Counted from the stretch's first letter, positions 30,084-40,232 are shown. The stretch: 64,000 nucleotides of DNA from Acidovorax radicis (GCF_020510705.1 NZ_CP075184.1:2480001-2544000), one strand, 5' to 3'. Notes: a model not told the origin generated them from the sequence alone. Numbers and translations are program-made.

Positions 30084-31619
30084 TCAGCGGCGTTTGCTGC
30101 CGCCGAAGATGCTGCCCAGCACCCCGCGCAGTATTTCCTTGCCCAGCGACGTGCCCATGGTGCGCACGGCCGACTTGGCCATGGTCTGCGCCAGGCCGTC
30201 GCGCTTGCCGCCGCGTGGGCCGGTGCTGCCAAACAGCACGTCATTCAGACCGCCCAGCAGGCCGCCACCTTCTTCGGCGGGCGCCCCGGTGGCGACCTTG
30301 CCATTGCTGCCGCCCGCAGCGTTGCCCGTCTGCTCGCCCGCATCAGCCGCGCGGCCCTTGAGTTTTTCGTAGGCCGACTCGCGGTCCACCACCTTTTCGT
30401 ACACGCCCGCGACCAGCGAGCTGGCCATCAGCGCCTGGCGCTGCTGCGGCGTGATGGGGCCGAGCTGGCTGCCCGGTGGCAGCACAAATACGCGCTCGGT
30501 CACGCTGGGGCGGCCCTTGGCGTCCAGAAAACTCACCAGCGCCTCGCCCACGGCCAGCTCGGTGATGGCGGTTTCGATGTCGAGGCCCGGCTTTTGCCGC
30601 ATGGTGGTGGCCGTGGCCTTCACGGCCTTCTGGTCGCGCGGGGTGAAGGCGCGCAGCGCGTGCTGCACGCGGTTGCCCAACTGGGCCAGCACGCTGTCGG
30701 GGATGTCGAGCGGGTTCTGCGTCACAAAGTACACGCCCACGCCCTTGGAGCGCACCAGGCGCACCACCAGCTCGATGCGCTCTACCAGCACCTTGGGCGC
30801 CTCGTTGAACAGCAGGTGGGCCTCGTCGAAGAAGAACACCAGCTTGGGCTGCTCGGGGTCGCCGATTTCGGGCAGTTGCTCGAACAGCTCGGACAGCATC
30901 CACAGCAAAAACGTGGCGTACAGGCGCGGCGAGTTCATGAGCTTGTCGGCCGCCAGGATGTTGACCACGCCGTGACCGTCCACGGTCTGCATGAAGTCCT
31001 GGATGTTGAGCATGGGCTCGCCAAAGAACTGCGTGCCGCCCTGTTGCTCGATCTGCAGCAGCCCGCGCTGGATGGCGCCCACGCTGGCGGCGCTGACGTT
31101 GCCGTATTCGGTGGTGAAGTCTTTGGCGTTGTCGCCCACGTACTGCAGCATGGCACGCAGGTCTTTCAGGTCCAGCAGCAGCATGCCGTTGTCGTCGGCG
31201 ATCTTGAACACCAGGTTGAGCACGCCCAGCTGCGTCTCGTTCAGGTTGAGCATGCGGCCCAGTAGCAGCGGGCCCATGTCCGACACCGTGGCACGCACCG
31301 GGTGGCCTTGTTCGCCAAACACGTCCCACAGCGTGGTGGGGCAGGCCAGGGGGGCGGGCAGGGGAAGGCCACGCTCTTTGAGCACGGCAGCCAGCTTGTC
31401 ACCGATCTTGCCGGGCTGGCTGGCGCCGGTGAGGTCGCCCTTCACATCGGCCATGAACACCGGCACGCCAATGCGTGAGAAGTTCTCGGCCAAGGTCTGC
31501 AGGGTCACGGTCTTGCCCGTACCGGTAGCGCCGGTGATGAGCCCGTGGCGGTTGGCCAGGCCTGGCAGCAGGTGGCATTCGATGGTGTCGTGCTTGGCAA
31601 TCAGCAGGGGTTCGGCCAT
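30084..31619 (-). CDS. HerA-like ATPase (DUF853/YjgR family)
   Basis: This 511-residue P-loop ATPase belongs to the FtsK-HerA superfamily. GATGTGKT (residues 30-37) is Walker [14 protein letters not shown] is Walker B with the catalytic Glu, and the sensor region [26 protein letters not shown] with the arginine-finger-like RVQHALR follows. The C-terminal 130 residues are low-complexity and then amphipathic. The biological role of YjgR-type proteins is not settled; DNA pumping by analogy with HerA is inference. It is divergent from yebC by 88 bp, so their promoters share that gap. Confidence 0.88.
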   Translation of the reverse strand: MAEPLLIAKHDTIECHLLPGLANRHGLITGATGTGKTVTLQTLAENFSRIGVPVFMADVKGDLTGASQPGKIGDKLAAVLKERGLPLPAPLACPTTLWDVFGEQGHPVRATVSDMGPLLLGRMLNLNETQLGVLNLVFKIADDNGMLLLDLKDLRAMLQYVGDNAKDFTTEYGNVSAASVGAIQRGLLQIEQQGGTQFFGEPMLNIQDFMQTVDGHGVVNILAADKLMNSPRLYATFLLWMLSELFEQLPEIGDPEQPKLVFFFDEAHLLFNEAPKVLVERIELVVRLVRSKGVGVYFVTQNPLDIPDSVLAQLGNRVQHALRAFTPRDQKAVKATATTMRQKPGLDIETAITELAVGEALVSFLDAKGRPSVTERVFVLPPGSQLGPITPQQRQALMASSLVAGVYEKVVDRESAYEKLKGRAADAGEQTGNAAGGSNGKVATGAPAEEGGGLLGGLNDVLFGSTGPRGGKRDGLAQTMAKSAVRTMGTSLGKEILRGVLGSIFGGSKRR

Positions 31620-31707
31620 TTGGGGTTTCCTCGGGGGTACGGGTTCAGCAAAAAGTAAAATCCATTGGGTAGATTAAATCAATACACCAAGTACAAAAGG
31701 ACTTCCC

Positions 31708-32427
31708 GTGGCAGGACACAGTAAATGGGCGAATATCCAGCACCGCAAAGGGCGCCAGGATGAAAAACGCGGCAAGATCTGGACCCGCATCATTCGTGAA
31801 ATCACTGTCGCTGCCCGTTCGGGTGGTGGCGATCTGTCGGCCAACCCTCGCCTGCGTCTGGCGGTGGACAAGGCCAAGGCGGCCAATATGCCCGCCGACC
31901 GCATCAAGTACAACATCGACAAGGCCACGGGCAACGCCGAAGGCCTGACCTACGAGGAAATCCGCTACGAAGGCTACGGCATTGGTGGCGCCGCCATCAT
32001 GATCGACACCATGACCGACAACCGCGTGCGCACCGTGGCTGAGGTGCGCCACGCGTTCAGCAAACACGGTGGCAACATGGGCACCGAAGGCTCGGTGGTG
32101 TTCCAGTTCAAGCACTTTGGCCAGCTGATTTTTGCCCCGGGCACCAGCGAAGACAAGGTGATGGAAGTCGCCTTGGAGGCAGGCGCCGAAGATGTGGTGA
32201 CCGACGAAGATGGCGCGGTCGAAGTGCTGACCGCCCCAGCCGACTTTGAATCCGTGAAAAATGCGCTGGAGGCCGCAGGCCTGACGGCCGAGGTCGCGGG
32301 CGTCACCATGCGGCCCGAAAACACCATCGAACTGACGGGCGACGACGCCGCCAAGATGCAAAAGCTGCTGGACGTGCTGGAAGATCTGGACGACACCCAA
32401 GAGGTCTATCACAACGCTGCGCTCTGA
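31708..32427 (+). CDS. yebC: YebC/TACO1 family translation factor or regulator
   Basis: The 239-residue product begins with the canonical [18 protein letters not shown] signature (the initial codon is GTG) and has the full three-domain YebC arrangement, ending [14 protein letters not shown]. The N-terminus identifies the orthologous YebC, distinct from the second paralogue at 19493. Members contact the ribosome and help translation through difficult peptide sequences, and earlier reports describe DNA binding. It precedes purD by 114 bp on the same strand, a gene order common in Burkholderiales. Confidence 0.96.
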   Translation: MAGHSKWANIQHRKGRQDEKRGKIWTRIIREITVAARSGGGDLSANPRLRLAVDKAKAANMPADRIKYNIDKATGNAEGLTYEEIRYEGYGIGGAAIMIDTMTDNRVRTVAEVRHAFSKHGGNMGTEGSVVFQFKHFGQLIFAPGTSEDKVMEVALEAGAEDVVTDEDGAVEVLTAPADFESVKNALEAAGLTAEVAGVTMRPENTIELTGDDAAKMQKLLDVLEDLDDTQEVYHNAAL

Positions 32428-32541
32428 CCGTGTGCAAGTGGGTCGCCGCTTTTTTCTTGCACTGACTTGTATTCCGACTGATATTTCCCGGAACCCCGCC
32501 CACCAGCATTGCGCTGCGGGCCGGGTTCACCAAAGGTTCCT

Positions 32542-33837
32542 ATGAAAGTACTTGTGATTGGTGGCGGCGGCCGTGAACACGCGATGGCGTGGAAACTGAG
32601 CCAATCCCCCAAGGTGACCAAGGTGTTTGTGGCCCCCGGCAACGGTGGCACGGCCTTGAGCCCCAAGCTCGACAACGTGGCGATCTCCGACGTGCGCGAG
32701 TTGCGCGTGTGGGCCCAGGCCGAGAAGATCGGCCTGACGGTGGTGGGCCCCGAAGCCCCACTGGCCGCCGGTGTGGTCGATGAATTCCGTGCCAACGGCC
32801 TGCGCATCTTTGGCCCCACCAAGGCGGCCGCCCAGCTCGAAAGCTCCAAGGCGTTTTCCAAGGCCTTCATGCGCCGCCATGGCATCCCCACGGCCGACTA
32901 CGACACGTTCACCGACCCCGTTGCAGCCCACGCGTTCGTGGACCGCCTCGGCGCCCCCATCGTCATCAAGGCCGACGGCCTGGCGGCGGGCAAGGGCGTG
33001 GTCGTGGCCATGACACTGCAGGAGGCCCACGATGCCGTGGACTTCATGCTGGTGGACAACAAATACGGCGTGACGCACAACGAAGGCGCAGACGGCAAGG
33101 CAGAGCCGCGTGTGGTGATCGAGGAGTTCCTCGAAGGCGAGGAAGCCTCCTTCATCGTGCTGTGCGACGGCAAGAACGTGCTGGCGCTGGCCACCAGCCA
33201 GGACCACAAGCGCCTCAAGGACGGCGACGAAGGCCCCAACACCGGCGGCATGGGCGCGTATTCGCCCGCACCGGTGGTCACGGCCGATGTGCATGCCCGC
33301 GCCATGCGCGAAATCATCCTGCCCACCATCCGTGGCATGGAAAAGGATGGCATTCCCTACACCGGCTTCCTGTATGCGGGCCTGATGATCGACGCCAAGG
33401 GCCACCCCAAGACGCTCGAATTCAACTGCCGCATGGGCGACCCTGAAACGCAGCCTATCCTGATGCGCCTCAAAAGCGACTTCTGCGATGTGATGACCGC
33501 CGCCGCCGACGGCAAGCTCGACCAGATGGAACTGCAATGGGACCGCCGCACCGCGCTGGGCGTGGTGATGGCTGCTCACGGCTACCCTGAGAACCCGCGC
33601 AAGGGCGATGCCATCACCGGCTTGCCTGCCGAGGCGGACGATGCCGTGGTGTTCCATGCCGGCACGCAGCTCAAGGATGGTGTGGTCAGCGTAACGGGCG
33701 GCCGCGTGCTGTGCGTGACGGTGCTGGCCGACAGCGTCAAGCAGGCGCAGCAACGTGCGTACGATGTGGCGCGCGGCATTCACTTTGACGGCGCCCAGTA
33801 CCGCCACGACATTGGCTTTCGCGCCCTCAAAAGCTGA
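32542..33837 (+). CDS. purD: Phosphoribosylamine-glycine ligase
   Basis: PurD joins 5-phosphoribosylamine and glycine using ATP, the second step of purine biosynthesis. The 431-residue length is normal. [18 protein letters not shown] is the classic N-terminus, and the ATP-grasp domain shows [23 protein letters not shown] and the [12 protein letters not shown] loop, followed by [12 protein letters not shown] took the ATG at 32542 for the conserved start; an upstream in-frame start would add 11 non-conserved residues. The stop TGA shares one base with the hemF ATG, so the two are probably translationally coupled. Confidence 0.97.
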   Translation: MKVLVIGGGGREHAMAWKLSQSPKVTKVFVAPGNGGTALSPKLDNVAISDVRELRVWAQAEKIGLTVVGPEAPLAAGVVDEFRANGLRIFGPTKAAAQLESSKAFSKAFMRRHGIPTADYDTFTDPVAAHAFVDRLGAPIVIKADGLAAGKGVVVAMTLQEAHDAVDFMLVDNKYGVTHNEGADGKAEPRVVIEEFLEGEEASFIVLCDGKNVLALATSQDHKRLKDGDEGPNTGGMGAYSPAPVVTADVHARAMREIILPTIRGMEKDGIPYTGFLYAGLMIDAKGHPKTLEFNCRMGDPETQPILMRLKSDFCDVMTAAADGKLDQMELQWDRRTALGVVMAAHGYPENPRKGDAITGLPAEADDAVVFHAGTQLKDGVVSVTGGRVLCVTVLADSVKQAQQRAYDVARGIHFDGAQYRHDIGFRALKS

Positions 33838-34808
33838 TGTCCGGCGCTCACAACTTGAATGCCGCGGACACAGTGACCCGTGTGCGTAGCTACCTGCAGG
33901 GCCTGCAGGCACGCATCACCGATGCACTCGAAGCCGTGGAAGGCGAGAGCGGAGCTCGCTTTCTGGCCGACGCCTGGAGCAAGCCGCCCGGCGAACCACT
34001 GCAGGGCGACGGCATCACCAAGATCATGGAAGGCGGCCGCGTGTTCGAGCGCGCGGGTTGCGGCTTCAGCCATGTGCGCGGCCCGCAGCTGCCGCCCTCG
34101 GCCACGCAGCACCGACCTGAGCTGGCAGGCGCACCGTTTGAGGCCATGGGCGTTTCGCTGGTGTTCCACCCGCGCAATCCCTACGTGCCCACCGTGCACA
34201 TGAACGTGCGCATGATTGCCGCCGGTCACCCTGGCCAGGCGCCGACCTGCTGGTTTGGCGGTGGCATGGACCTCACGCCGTACTACGGGTTTGAAGAGGA
34301 TGCGATGCACTTTCACCGCACTTGCCGTGATGCGCTCGGCAACTTTGGCGACGACAAGTACCCGCGCTTCAAACAATGGTGCGACGAATACTTCTTCCTC
34401 AAGCACCGCAATGAACAGCGTGGCGTGGGCGGAGTGTTTTATGACGACTTCTCGGAGCTGGGCTTTGAGCAAAGCTTGGCGATGACGCAGTCGGTGGGCG
34501 ATGCCTTTTTAGGCGCGTACCTGCCCATCGTCGAGCGCCGCCAAGCCACGCCCTACGGTGAGCGCGAACGCGACTTCCAGCTCTACCGCCGGGGCCGTTA
34601 TGTCGAGTTCAACCTGGTGTGGGACCGGGGCACGCACTTTGGCCTGCAGTCGGGTGGGCGCACCGAGTCGATCTTGCTGTCGATGCCGCCGCTGGTGTCG
34701 TGGTCTTACCAGCGCTCGGATGCTGCCGATTCGGCCGAAGCAGACCTCACGCAGCGGTTTTTGGTGCGTCGCGACTGGCTCGCCGAAGGCACCGGCGCAA
34801 CAGCCTGA
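33837..34808 (+). CDS. hemF: Coproporphyrinogen III oxidase, aerobic
   Basis: HemF is the oxygen-dependent enzyme that decarboxylates coproporphyrinogen III to protoporphyrinogen IX in heme biosynthesis. The 323-residue product has the family motifs [36 protein letters not shown] with the conserved histidine that precedes it, [15 protein letters not shown], and the closing [20 protein letters not shown]. The ATG overlaps the purD stop codon. Downstream the usual partner nadD is absent and a family A repeat is found instead. Confidence 0.97.
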   Translation: MSGAHNLNAADTVTRVRSYLQGLQARITDALEAVEGESGARFLADAWSKPPGEPLQGDGITKIMEGGRVFERAGCGFSHVRGPQLPPSATQHRPELAGAPFEAMGVSLVFHPRNPYVPTVHMNVRMIAAGHPGQAPTCWFGGGMDLTPYYGFEEDAMHFHRTCRDALGNFGDDKYPRFKQWCDEYFFLKHRNEQRGVGGVFYDDFSELGFEQSLAMTQSVGDAFLGAYLPIVERRQATPYGERERDFQLYRRGRYVEFNLVWDRGTHFGLQSGGRTESILLSMPPLVSWSYQRSDAADSAEADLTQRFLVRRDWLAEGTGATA

Positions 34809-34825
34809 ACGCATTGAAAAGCGCA

Positions 34826-34880
34826 AAAGCTATAATTTCAGTAGCTGTCCGCGCTTTTTACATCGGCGCAAGAGGCCAAA
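34826..34880 (+). repeat. Dispersed palindromic repeat, family A (copy 6, degenerate)
   Basis: The sequence AGCTATAATTTCAGTAGCTG then CGCGCTTTTTACATCGGCGC keeps the AGCTG and GCGC arms but has lost most of the symmetry. It lies 18 bases after the hemF stop codon, in the same orientation. Confidence 0.55.
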
Positions 34881-34990
34881 ACGACCTCTAACTGCCTCCG
34901 CGCTGATGCGCAACTCCCAAGGCGTTGCCCACTGGCTGCGTGCTCCGTTGCGCGCTATATTGATTCCATTTCTTTCACTTTCACCGCCTG

Positions 34991-35833
34991 ATGACCACCT
35001 CCTCCAAATCGGAAACTGCCGCCAAAAAAGACGTTACCAAACTCCAGCGCGCCATCGTCGATGGCCTGGAGGACGTCAAGGCGCAAGACATCCAGGTGTT
35101 CAACACCGAGCATCTTTCGCCGCTGTTTGAACGGGTCATCGTGGCGTCGGGCACCTCCAATCGCCAGACCAAGGCATTGGCCGCCAGCGTGCGCGACGCA
35201 GTGCGCGAAGCAGGCTTTGTGAAGCCACGCATCGAAGGCGAAGACAATGGCGAATGGATCATCGTGGACTGTGGCGCCGCCGTGGCGCACATCATGCAGC
35301 CCGCCATCCGCCAGTACTACCGTCTGGAAGAGCTCTGGGGCGAAGTGCCTGTGCGACTGAAGCTCGGTGCCGCCAAGCCCGTGTCCAGCGCTGCCACTGA
35401 GCTCGCAGAAAAGAAGTCGGCCCAGAAGGCTGCCAAGTCCGATGCGAAGTCGGCCGCGAAGAGTGGAGCATCGGCACGCCCTGCTGCAGCAAAGAAGGCG
35501 GCGCCGGCCAAATCCGCTGCCCGCCCCGCTGCCAAACCAGCAGCCAAGGCCGCCGCAAAAGCTCCTGCCAAGGCCCCGACCAAGGCTCCAGCAAAAAGCA
35601 GCAGCGCAGCCAAAGCCACACCGGCCAAGACAGCCGCCAAGCCGACGACTGCGGCCAAGAAGCCTGCAGCCACCAAGGCCCCCATCAAGACCGTGGTGGT
35701 CAAGCCATCGGCCCCACGCAGCAAGACCGCTGCTGCTGCCAAGACCGGCGTCAAGACGGGTGCCAAGCCCGCAGTGGCACGCAGTGGTGCTGCCGCCAAG
35801 CCCGCAGCCAAGAGGGCACCGGGCCGCAAGTGA
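34991..35833 (+). CDS. rsfS: Ribosome silencing factor RsfS with long Ala/Lys-rich C-terminal tail
   Basis: RsfS (Iojap) binds the large ribosomal subunit protein L14 and blocks joining of the two subunits in nutrient limitation. Residues about 15-120 are the RsfS domain, with LQRAIVDGLEDVKAQDIQVF, VASGTSNRQTKALAASVRD, EWIIVDCGAAVAHIMQPAIR and YYRLEELWG. The protein is 280 residues, about 150 more than usual. The extra part is nearly all Lys, Ala, Pro, Ser and Thr in repeats such as PAAKPAAKAAAKAPAK. This resembles histone H1 C-terminal tails and bacterial H1-like proteins. The tail is likely disordered and strongly basic. rlmH follows 59 bp downstream. Confidence 0.93.
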   Translation: MTTSSKSETAAKKDVTKLQRAIVDGLEDVKAQDIQVFNTEHLSPLFERVIVASGTSNRQTKALAASVRDAVREAGFVKPRIEGEDNGEWIIVDCGAAVAHIMQPAIRQYYRLEELWGEVPVRLKLGAAKPVSSAATELAEKKSAQKAAKSDAKSAAKSGASARPAAAKKAAPAKSAARPAAKPAAKAAAKAPAKAPTKAPAKSSSAAKATPAKTAAKPTTAAKKPAATKAPIKTVVVKPSAPRSKTAAAAKTGVKTGAKPAVARSGAAAKPAAKRAPGRK

Positions 35834-35892
35834 TGGGTGCCTCGGCCCATCGACGACCCGCATCCGCGTACGTGTACAGCACCTGAGTCGCC

Positions 35893-36360
35893 ATGAAGCT
35901 GCTGATCGTGGCCGTGGGTCAGCGCGTGCCCGACTGGGCGCAGACCGCGTATGACGACTACGCCAAACGCTTCCCGCCCGAGCTCAAGGTGGAGCTCAAG
36001 GCTGTCAAAACCGAGCCGCGTGGCTCCAAGACACTGGAGACGCTTTACGCTGCCGAGCGTGAGCGCATCGAGGCAGCCATCCCCCGCGGAACGCGGGTGG
36101 TGGCGCTGGACGAACGCGGCACCAACCTCACCACCAAGGCCCTGGCCGAGCGGCTGCGGGGCTGGCAGCTGGGCGGCGACGATGTGGCGCTGGTCATCGG
36201 TGGCCCTGATGGCCTGGACCCCGCCTTTCGCCAGGCCGCGCACGAGCGCATCCGCTTGTCCGATCTGACCTTGCCACACGCCATGGTGCGTGTGCTGCTC
36301 ATTGAACAGCTATACCGTGCGTGGTCCGTGAACGCCGGGCATCCCTACCACCGCGAGTGA
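35893..36360 (+). CDS. rlmH: 23S rRNA pseudouridine-1915 N3-methyltransferase RlmH
   Basis: RlmH is a SPOUT-class methyltransferase that modifies pseudouridine 1915 in helix 69 of 23S rRNA. The 155-residue length is standard. [20 protein letters not shown] is the typical start; [27 protein letters not shown] and [20 protein letters not shown] form the SAM-binding trefoil knot, and the family ends NAGHPYHRE. rsfS-rlmH is a conserved pair. The genes that often come next in this family of bacteria (maf, rng) are missing here. Confidence 0.97.
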   Translation: MKLLIVAVGQRVPDWAQTAYDDYAKRFPPELKVELKAVKTEPRGSKTLETLYAAERERIEAAIPRGTRVVALDERGTNLTTKALAERLRGWQLGGDDVALVIGGPDGLDPAFRQAAHERIRLSDLTLPHAMVRVLLIEQLYRAWSVNAGHPYHRE

Positions 36361-36481
36361 TGCTGGAAACAAGGGGCCGGTAAGCACGGGTGTGCGCCGA
36401 GGCGCGCCACCGCACTGCGTCGCGCAGGATGCGGGTTTTTTGCCCGGCGTGGCAGCGTTTGAATGCGCTGCTTTGTTCCGC

Positions 36482-37441
36482 TCAAGTGCCGGGCACCGGC
36501 TCGCTCACCGTGCACGTGGTGTAGAAAGAGCGCAGGTTTTCCAGCACCAAGTCCGCCATGGCGCGGCGCGTGTCATGGGTGCCGCTTGCGGTGTGCGGCG
36601 TCAGCACGACGTTGTCCAGGGCCATCAGCGCAGCGGGTACGTTGGGCTCGTCCTCAAAAACATCGAGGCCTGCGCCCGCGATGTGGCGGTGGGTGAGTGC
36701 GTCGATCAAAGCGGCCTCGTCGACCACACTGCCGCGTGCCACGTTGATGAGAAAGCCCTGTGGGCCCAGGGCTTGCAGCACCTGGCTGTTGACCATGTGG
36801 CGCGTGGCAGGGCCGCCAGCCACTGCAAGGATGAGGTAATCCGCCCACATGGCCAGATCGACCACCGTGTCGAAATACTGGAAGGTGGTGCCGACGGCGG
36901 GGCTGCGGTTGTGATAGCCCACCTCCATGCGAAACCCGTTGGCCCGTTCGGCCACGGCCTGGCCGATGCGGCCCATGCCCACAATGCCCAGGCGTTTGCC
37001 GCTGACCTTGGTCTGCGGTGCATAACGGGCTTTGGGCCATTCGCCGCGGCGCACAAAGCGGTCGCTGGCGGCCACGCCACGTGACACATCCAGCATCAAC
37101 GCAAATGCCATGTCGGCCACACAGTCATTGAGCACCCCGGGCGTGTAGCCGATCTGCACACCGCGCGCGCGTGCTGCCGCGATATCCAGCGCATCGAAGC
37201 CCACGCCAAAACTGCTGATCACCTGCAGGTTGGGCAGGGCGGCAATCACCCAGCCCTGAAGGCCGATGGACGCCGAAGTGACCACGCCGCTAAACCCTGC
37301 GCCATGCTCAGCCAAAAAGGCGGCCGGGTCAGTCTGGTCGGACAGGCAGACCACGTCATACCGGGCGGCCAGATCGGTCTCGAGGGCAGGAAGGGGCAAG
37401 CGGGCGATCTGCAGGATGCGGGGCTTTGGGCGGTGGGTCAT
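36482..37441 (-). CDS. D-isomer-specific 2-hydroxyacid dehydrogenase
   Basis: This is a 319-residue NAD(P)H-dependent 2-hydroxyacid dehydrogenase. The Rossmann motif LGIVGMGRIGQAVAERA (150-167), Arg236 in NVARGSVVDE, Glu265 in DVFEDEP and His283 in LTPHTASGT form the catalytic set of this family. Candidate substrates include glyoxylate, hydroxypyruvate or hydroxyphenylpyruvate; the sequence does not decide between them. It sits beside kdgD and a TTT receptor, which suggests a role with sugar or hydroxy acids, by context only. The start is the ATG giving MTHRPKP; the longer frame upstream is shadow sequence. Confidence 0.88.
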   Translation of the reverse strand: MTHRPKPRILQIARLPLPALETDLAARYDVVCLSDQTDPAAFLAEHGAGFSGVVTSASIGLQGWVIAALPNLQVISSFGVGFDALDIAAARARGVQIGYTPGVLNDCVADMAFALMLDVSRGVAASDRFVRRGEWPKARYAPQTKVSGKRLGIVGMGRIGQAVAERANGFRMEVGYHNRSPAVGTTFQYFDTVVDLAMWADYLILAVAGGPATRHMVNSQVLQALGPQGFLINVARGSVVDEAALIDALTHRHIAGAGLDVFEDEPNVPAALMALDNVVLTPHTASGTHDTRRAMADLVLENLRSFYTTCTVSEPVPGT

Positions 37442-37562
37442 TGGATGGCGACGGGATGAAGGCGCCTGGGCATGGCGCTCATGAAAAGCGGACGGTGCCT
37501 GCCGCCAGCACAGCCGGGAGGGCTGCTGCGGCCAGGTCAGGCAGAGGTGGTCCGCAACGATA

Positions 37563-38027
37563 TTACGTTGCGACGCGCACGGCTTGGCGGGCCAGCAGCT
37601 TCCATTGGGCGCTTTGCTGCTGCCACACGCCCAGAATCTTGATCTGCACCTTGCCGGGCTTGCCCGAGTCGTTGGTGTCGGCCGTGAGGGTGTGTCGCAC
37701 GATGGCGGTGTTGCCCACCACCTTGATGGTCTGGTCGGTGATGGCGATGGTGACAAAGTCGGATTTGCCGCTGACCAGGTCGCCGATGAAGCTGTCTTTG
37801 CTGTCCACCTTGCCACCCGAGTGGCCGTAGCTCAGGTCATCGGCGACAAGCTGGGCCAATGCGGCGGGCGTGGGGTCGATCATGGCCACGCGCAGTTTCT
37901 CGGCGGTGGCGGCGACAGATTGCTCTGACGAGGCCGTGGCGCTGCTGGGTGCGCTGGCTGCACAGCCCGCCAGGGCTGCAATGGCCACGGCAGCGGCGGC
38001 TGTGGCGAGAACGAATGGCTTGAACAT
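37563..38027 (-). CDS. Secreted lipoprotein-like NTF2/DUF4440-family protein
   Basis: This 154-residue protein begins with a hydrophobic signal (MFKPFVLATAAAAVAIAALA) followed by AGC, a possible lipobox with Cys22. The rest is a small NTF2-like/DUF4440 cone fold with AALAQLVADDLSYGHSGG, VTIAITDQTIKVVGNTAIVR and VWQQQSAQWKLLARQAVR. Members bind or isomerise small ligands or are structural; no catalytic residue can be assigned. I chose the ATG that places the signal peptide first. It lies downstream of kdgD on the same strand, but a strong terminator separates the two, so they are probably not one unit. Confidence 0.82.
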   Translation of the reverse strand: MFKPFVLATAAAAVAIAALAGCAASAPSSATASSEQSVAATAEKLRVAMIDPTPAALAQLVADDLSYGHSGGKVDSKDSFIGDLVSGKSDFVTIAITDQTIKVVGNTAIVRHTLTADTNDSGKPGKVQIKILGVWQQQSAQWKLLARQAVRVAT

Positions 38028-38143
38028 GTTGTCTGTCTCCGTTGTTGTCTGTGATGGATGTGTGCGTGCCGCAGAAAAACCACCCGCCAGTGCACGGCCC
38101 GGCGTGTAGCGTGGATGACGGTGCCTGTGACGGTGCCAGAAAT

Positions 38144-38173
38144 GCAAAAGAGGCCTGGTTCACCAGGCCTCTT
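38144..38173 (-). terminator. Rho-independent terminator after kdgD
   Basis: A perfect 11-bp inverted repeat AAGAGGCCTGG / CCAGGCCTCTT with a 4-base loop is followed on the minus strand by TTTTGC. It begins nine bases after the kdgD stop codon. Confidence 0.9.
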
Positions 38174-38181
38174 GGGGCTGC

Positions 38182-39093
38182 TTACTGTGGGCCGAGCTTG
38201 TCGATCAGCGCCTTGAGTTCTTCCATCTCGGAGGGTTTGAGGTCGCTCAGGGGCGCACGCACGGGGCCTGCGCTGTGGCCGACGAGGGTGGCGCCTGCCT
38301 TGATGATGCTCACGCCGTAACCTTCCACCCGGTTGCGGATGTCCAGGTAAGGCATGAAGAAGCCCTTGAGCAGCCGGTGCTGCGTAGCGGTGTCGTCGGT
38401 GCGCACGGCTTCGTAGAACTGCATTGCAGTCTTGGGGATGAAGTTGAACACGGCCGACGAGTACACCGGTGTGCCCAGCGCCTTGTAGGCGGCGGCATAT
38501 ACCTCGGCGGTCGGCAGGCCACCCAGGTAGGCAAAGCGGTCACCCATCTTCATGAAGATGGAAGACATGGTTTCGATGTTGCCCACGCCGTCCTTGAAGC
38601 CGACAAGGTTGGGGCAACGCTCGGCCAGAATGGCCAACGATTTTGCGGTGAGTTTGGTGCGGTCACGGTTGTAGACGATGACACCGAACTTCACGCTGTT
38701 GCAAACCTGCGCCACATGTTCGATCAGACCCTCCTGGCCGGCTTCGGTCAGGTAGTGCGGCAACAGCAGAATGCCGTGGGCGCCCAGGCGTTCGGCTTCT
38801 TGGGCATGGGCGATGGCCATGCGGGTGGGGCCACCAGCACCGGCAATGATCGGCACCTTGCCGCGGCAGGTGTCCACGGCGGTTTTGATAACCTGGCTGT
38901 ACTCGGCACCGGCCAGGGAGAAGTATTCACCCGTGCCGCCCGCAGCGAACAGGGCCGACGCGCCATAAGGTGTCAGCCATTCCAGGCGGCCCCGGTAGCC
39001 TTTTTCGTTGAAGTCGCCGTTGGCATCGAAGTCGGTGATGGGGAAAGACAACAGGCCGGAGCCCATGATGGTCTTGAGTTCTTGGGGATTCAT
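38182..39093 (-). CDS. kdgD: 5-dehydro-4-deoxyglucarate dehydratase
   Basis: KdgD decarboxylates and dehydrates 5-keto-4-deoxy-D-glucarate to alpha-ketoglutarate semialdehyde in oxidative glucarate/galactarate degradation. The 303-residue protein is a DapA-like TIM barrel with Lys167 ([12 protein letters not shown]) as the Schiff-base residue and Tyr141 (VIVYNRD) as the conserved tyrosine. [11 protein letters not shown] and [12 protein letters not shown] are typical of this branch. Downstream is a terminator; upstream, 140 bp away on the same strand, is a TTT receptor, so receptor and enzyme may form an operon. Confidence 0.92.
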   Translation of the reverse strand: MNPQELKTIMGSGLLSFPITDFDANGDFNEKGYRGRLEWLTPYGASALFAAGGTGEYFSLAGAEYSQVIKTAVDTCRGKVPIIAGAGGPTRMAIAHAQEAERLGAHGILLLPHYLTEAGQEGLIEHVAQVCNSVKFGVIVYNRDRTKLTAKSLAILAERCPNLVGFKDGVGNIETMSSIFMKMGDRFAYLGGLPTAEVYAAAYKALGTPVYSSAVFNFIPKTAMQFYEAVRTDDTATQHRLLKGFFMPYLDIRNRVEGYGVSIIKAGATLVGHSAGPVRAPLSDLKPSEMEELKALIDKLGPQ

Positions 39094-39111
39094 GGTGTGA
39101 GCGGCAACCGC

Positions 39112-39165
39112 CTAAAAAAGAAAAAGATCAAAAGAAAAACGAAACGGAAAACAAAAGAGGGGTGT
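39112..39165 (-). other. Polypyrimidine-rich spacer between TTT receptor and kdgD
   Basis: On the minus strand this 50-base stretch is nearly all T and C, a run of TTTTC and TTTTTC units. It lies in the kdgD leader, about 20 bases before the start codon, and has no clear Shine-Dalgarno. Its role is unknown; a translation effect or a binding site for an RNA-binding protein is possible. Confidence 0.4.
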
Positions 39166-39233
39166 CAGAAGGCGGGAGCACACCCTGTGCCGCCAGGCTG
39201 GCACAAGGGTGTTGTGGATTCGCTCACACCTTC

Positions 39234-40211
39234 TCAATCAAGCCGGATCTTGGCTGCCGACACCACGCTGGCCCAGCGGGCGCGCTCCTTTGCGAAGAAC
39301 TGGTCTTGCTCTGTGGGCGTCATCGTCACCACTTCGGCGCCCTGGCCCGCAAGGCGCGAGCGCAGCTCCGGTGCGCGGATGGCGGTGATGAGTGCCTTAT
39401 TGAGCTTTTGCACCACGGCTTCAGGTGTGCCGCGCGGCAGCAAAATGCCCTGCCATGTGCCGGATTCGTAGCCGGGCACCCCTTGCTCGGCGATGGTGGG
39501 CACGTCACCCAGCAGCGGCATGCGCGTGGATTTGGACACGCCCAACACCTTGAGCTTGCCGTTTTGCACCTGCGGCAGCGTGGCCAGCATGCCGTTCATC
39601 AGTACCTGTGTCTGGCCGGCGACCGTGTCCTGGATGGCCGTGACACCGCCTTTGTAGGGGATGTATTGCCAGCGCGCGCCGCTGGCACGCTCCAGCGCCA
39701 CGCCCGCCAAGTGGGGGGCGCTGCCAGTGGCGGTCACGGCAAAGTTCAGGTCGTTCTTTTTGGAATATGCGACCAGTTCCTTGAGGTTGTTGACCGGCAC
39801 TGAGGGGTGCACCACCAGCAGGTGGGGCGAATAGGCCAGCATCGTCACGCCGCGCAGGTCCTTGGATGGGTCGAACGACAGCTTGGTGTAGACCGAGGGG
39901 CTGATGGCCAGCGCGCCCACGTCGCACAGCAGCATGGTGTAGCCATCAGGCTCGGACTTGGCCACGTAGTCAGCGCCCAGGTTGCCGTTGGCTCCGGGCT
40001 TGTTTTCGACGATCACGGTTTGTTTGAGCAGTTCCGACAGCGACTGGCTGATGGAGCGCGCAATGATGTCCGAGCTGCCGCCTGGCGGGTAGGGCACCAC
40101 AATACGCAAAGTCTTGGCCGGCCACTCCGCAGGCTGCGCGGTGGCGACGGTGGTGGTGGCTGCCAATGCGGCGGTGCAGGCCAGGAGGATCGCGCGGCGT
40201 TGCAAATGCAT
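39234..40211 (-). CDS. Tripartite tricarboxylate transporter substrate-binding receptor (Bug family), copy 1
   Basis: This is a 325-residue periplasmic Bug/TctC receptor. It has a signal peptide (MHLQRRAILLACTAALAATT, cleavage near AQPAEWP) followed by the receptor fold, with the typical RIVVPYPPGGSSDIIAR, VIVENKPGANGNLGADYVAK and GTPEAVVQKLNKAL. The small TctA and TctB membrane partners are not next to it, which is common for orphan Bug receptors in this lineage. The kdgD gene follows 140 bp downstream on the same strand, so glucarate or a related sugar acid is a candidate ligand; this is contextual inference only. Confidence 0.9.
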   Translation of the reverse strand: MHLQRRAILLACTAALAATTTVATAQPAEWPAKTLRIVVPYPPGGSSDIIARSISQSLSELLKQTVIVENKPGANGNLGADYVAKSEPDGYTMLLCDVGALAISPSVYTKLSFDPSKDLRGVTMLAYSPHLLVVHPSVPVNNLKELVAYSKKNDLNFAVTATGSAPHLAGVALERASGARWQYIPYKGGVTAIQDTVAGQTQVLMNGMLATLPQVQNGKLKVLGVSKSTRMPLLGDVPTIAEQGVPGYESGTWQGILLPRGTPEAVVQKLNKALITAIRAPELRSRLAGQGAEVVTMTPTEQDQFFAKERARWASVVSAAKIRLD

Positions 40212-40232
40212 GGGGTGTCTCCGATAAGTTGT

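Noticed and set aside
35367..35954. Pro/Arg-rich plus-strand frame over the rsfS tail
   Set aside because: It lies in another frame of the Ala/Lys-repeat tail; the repeats produce long open frames in all frames by composition.
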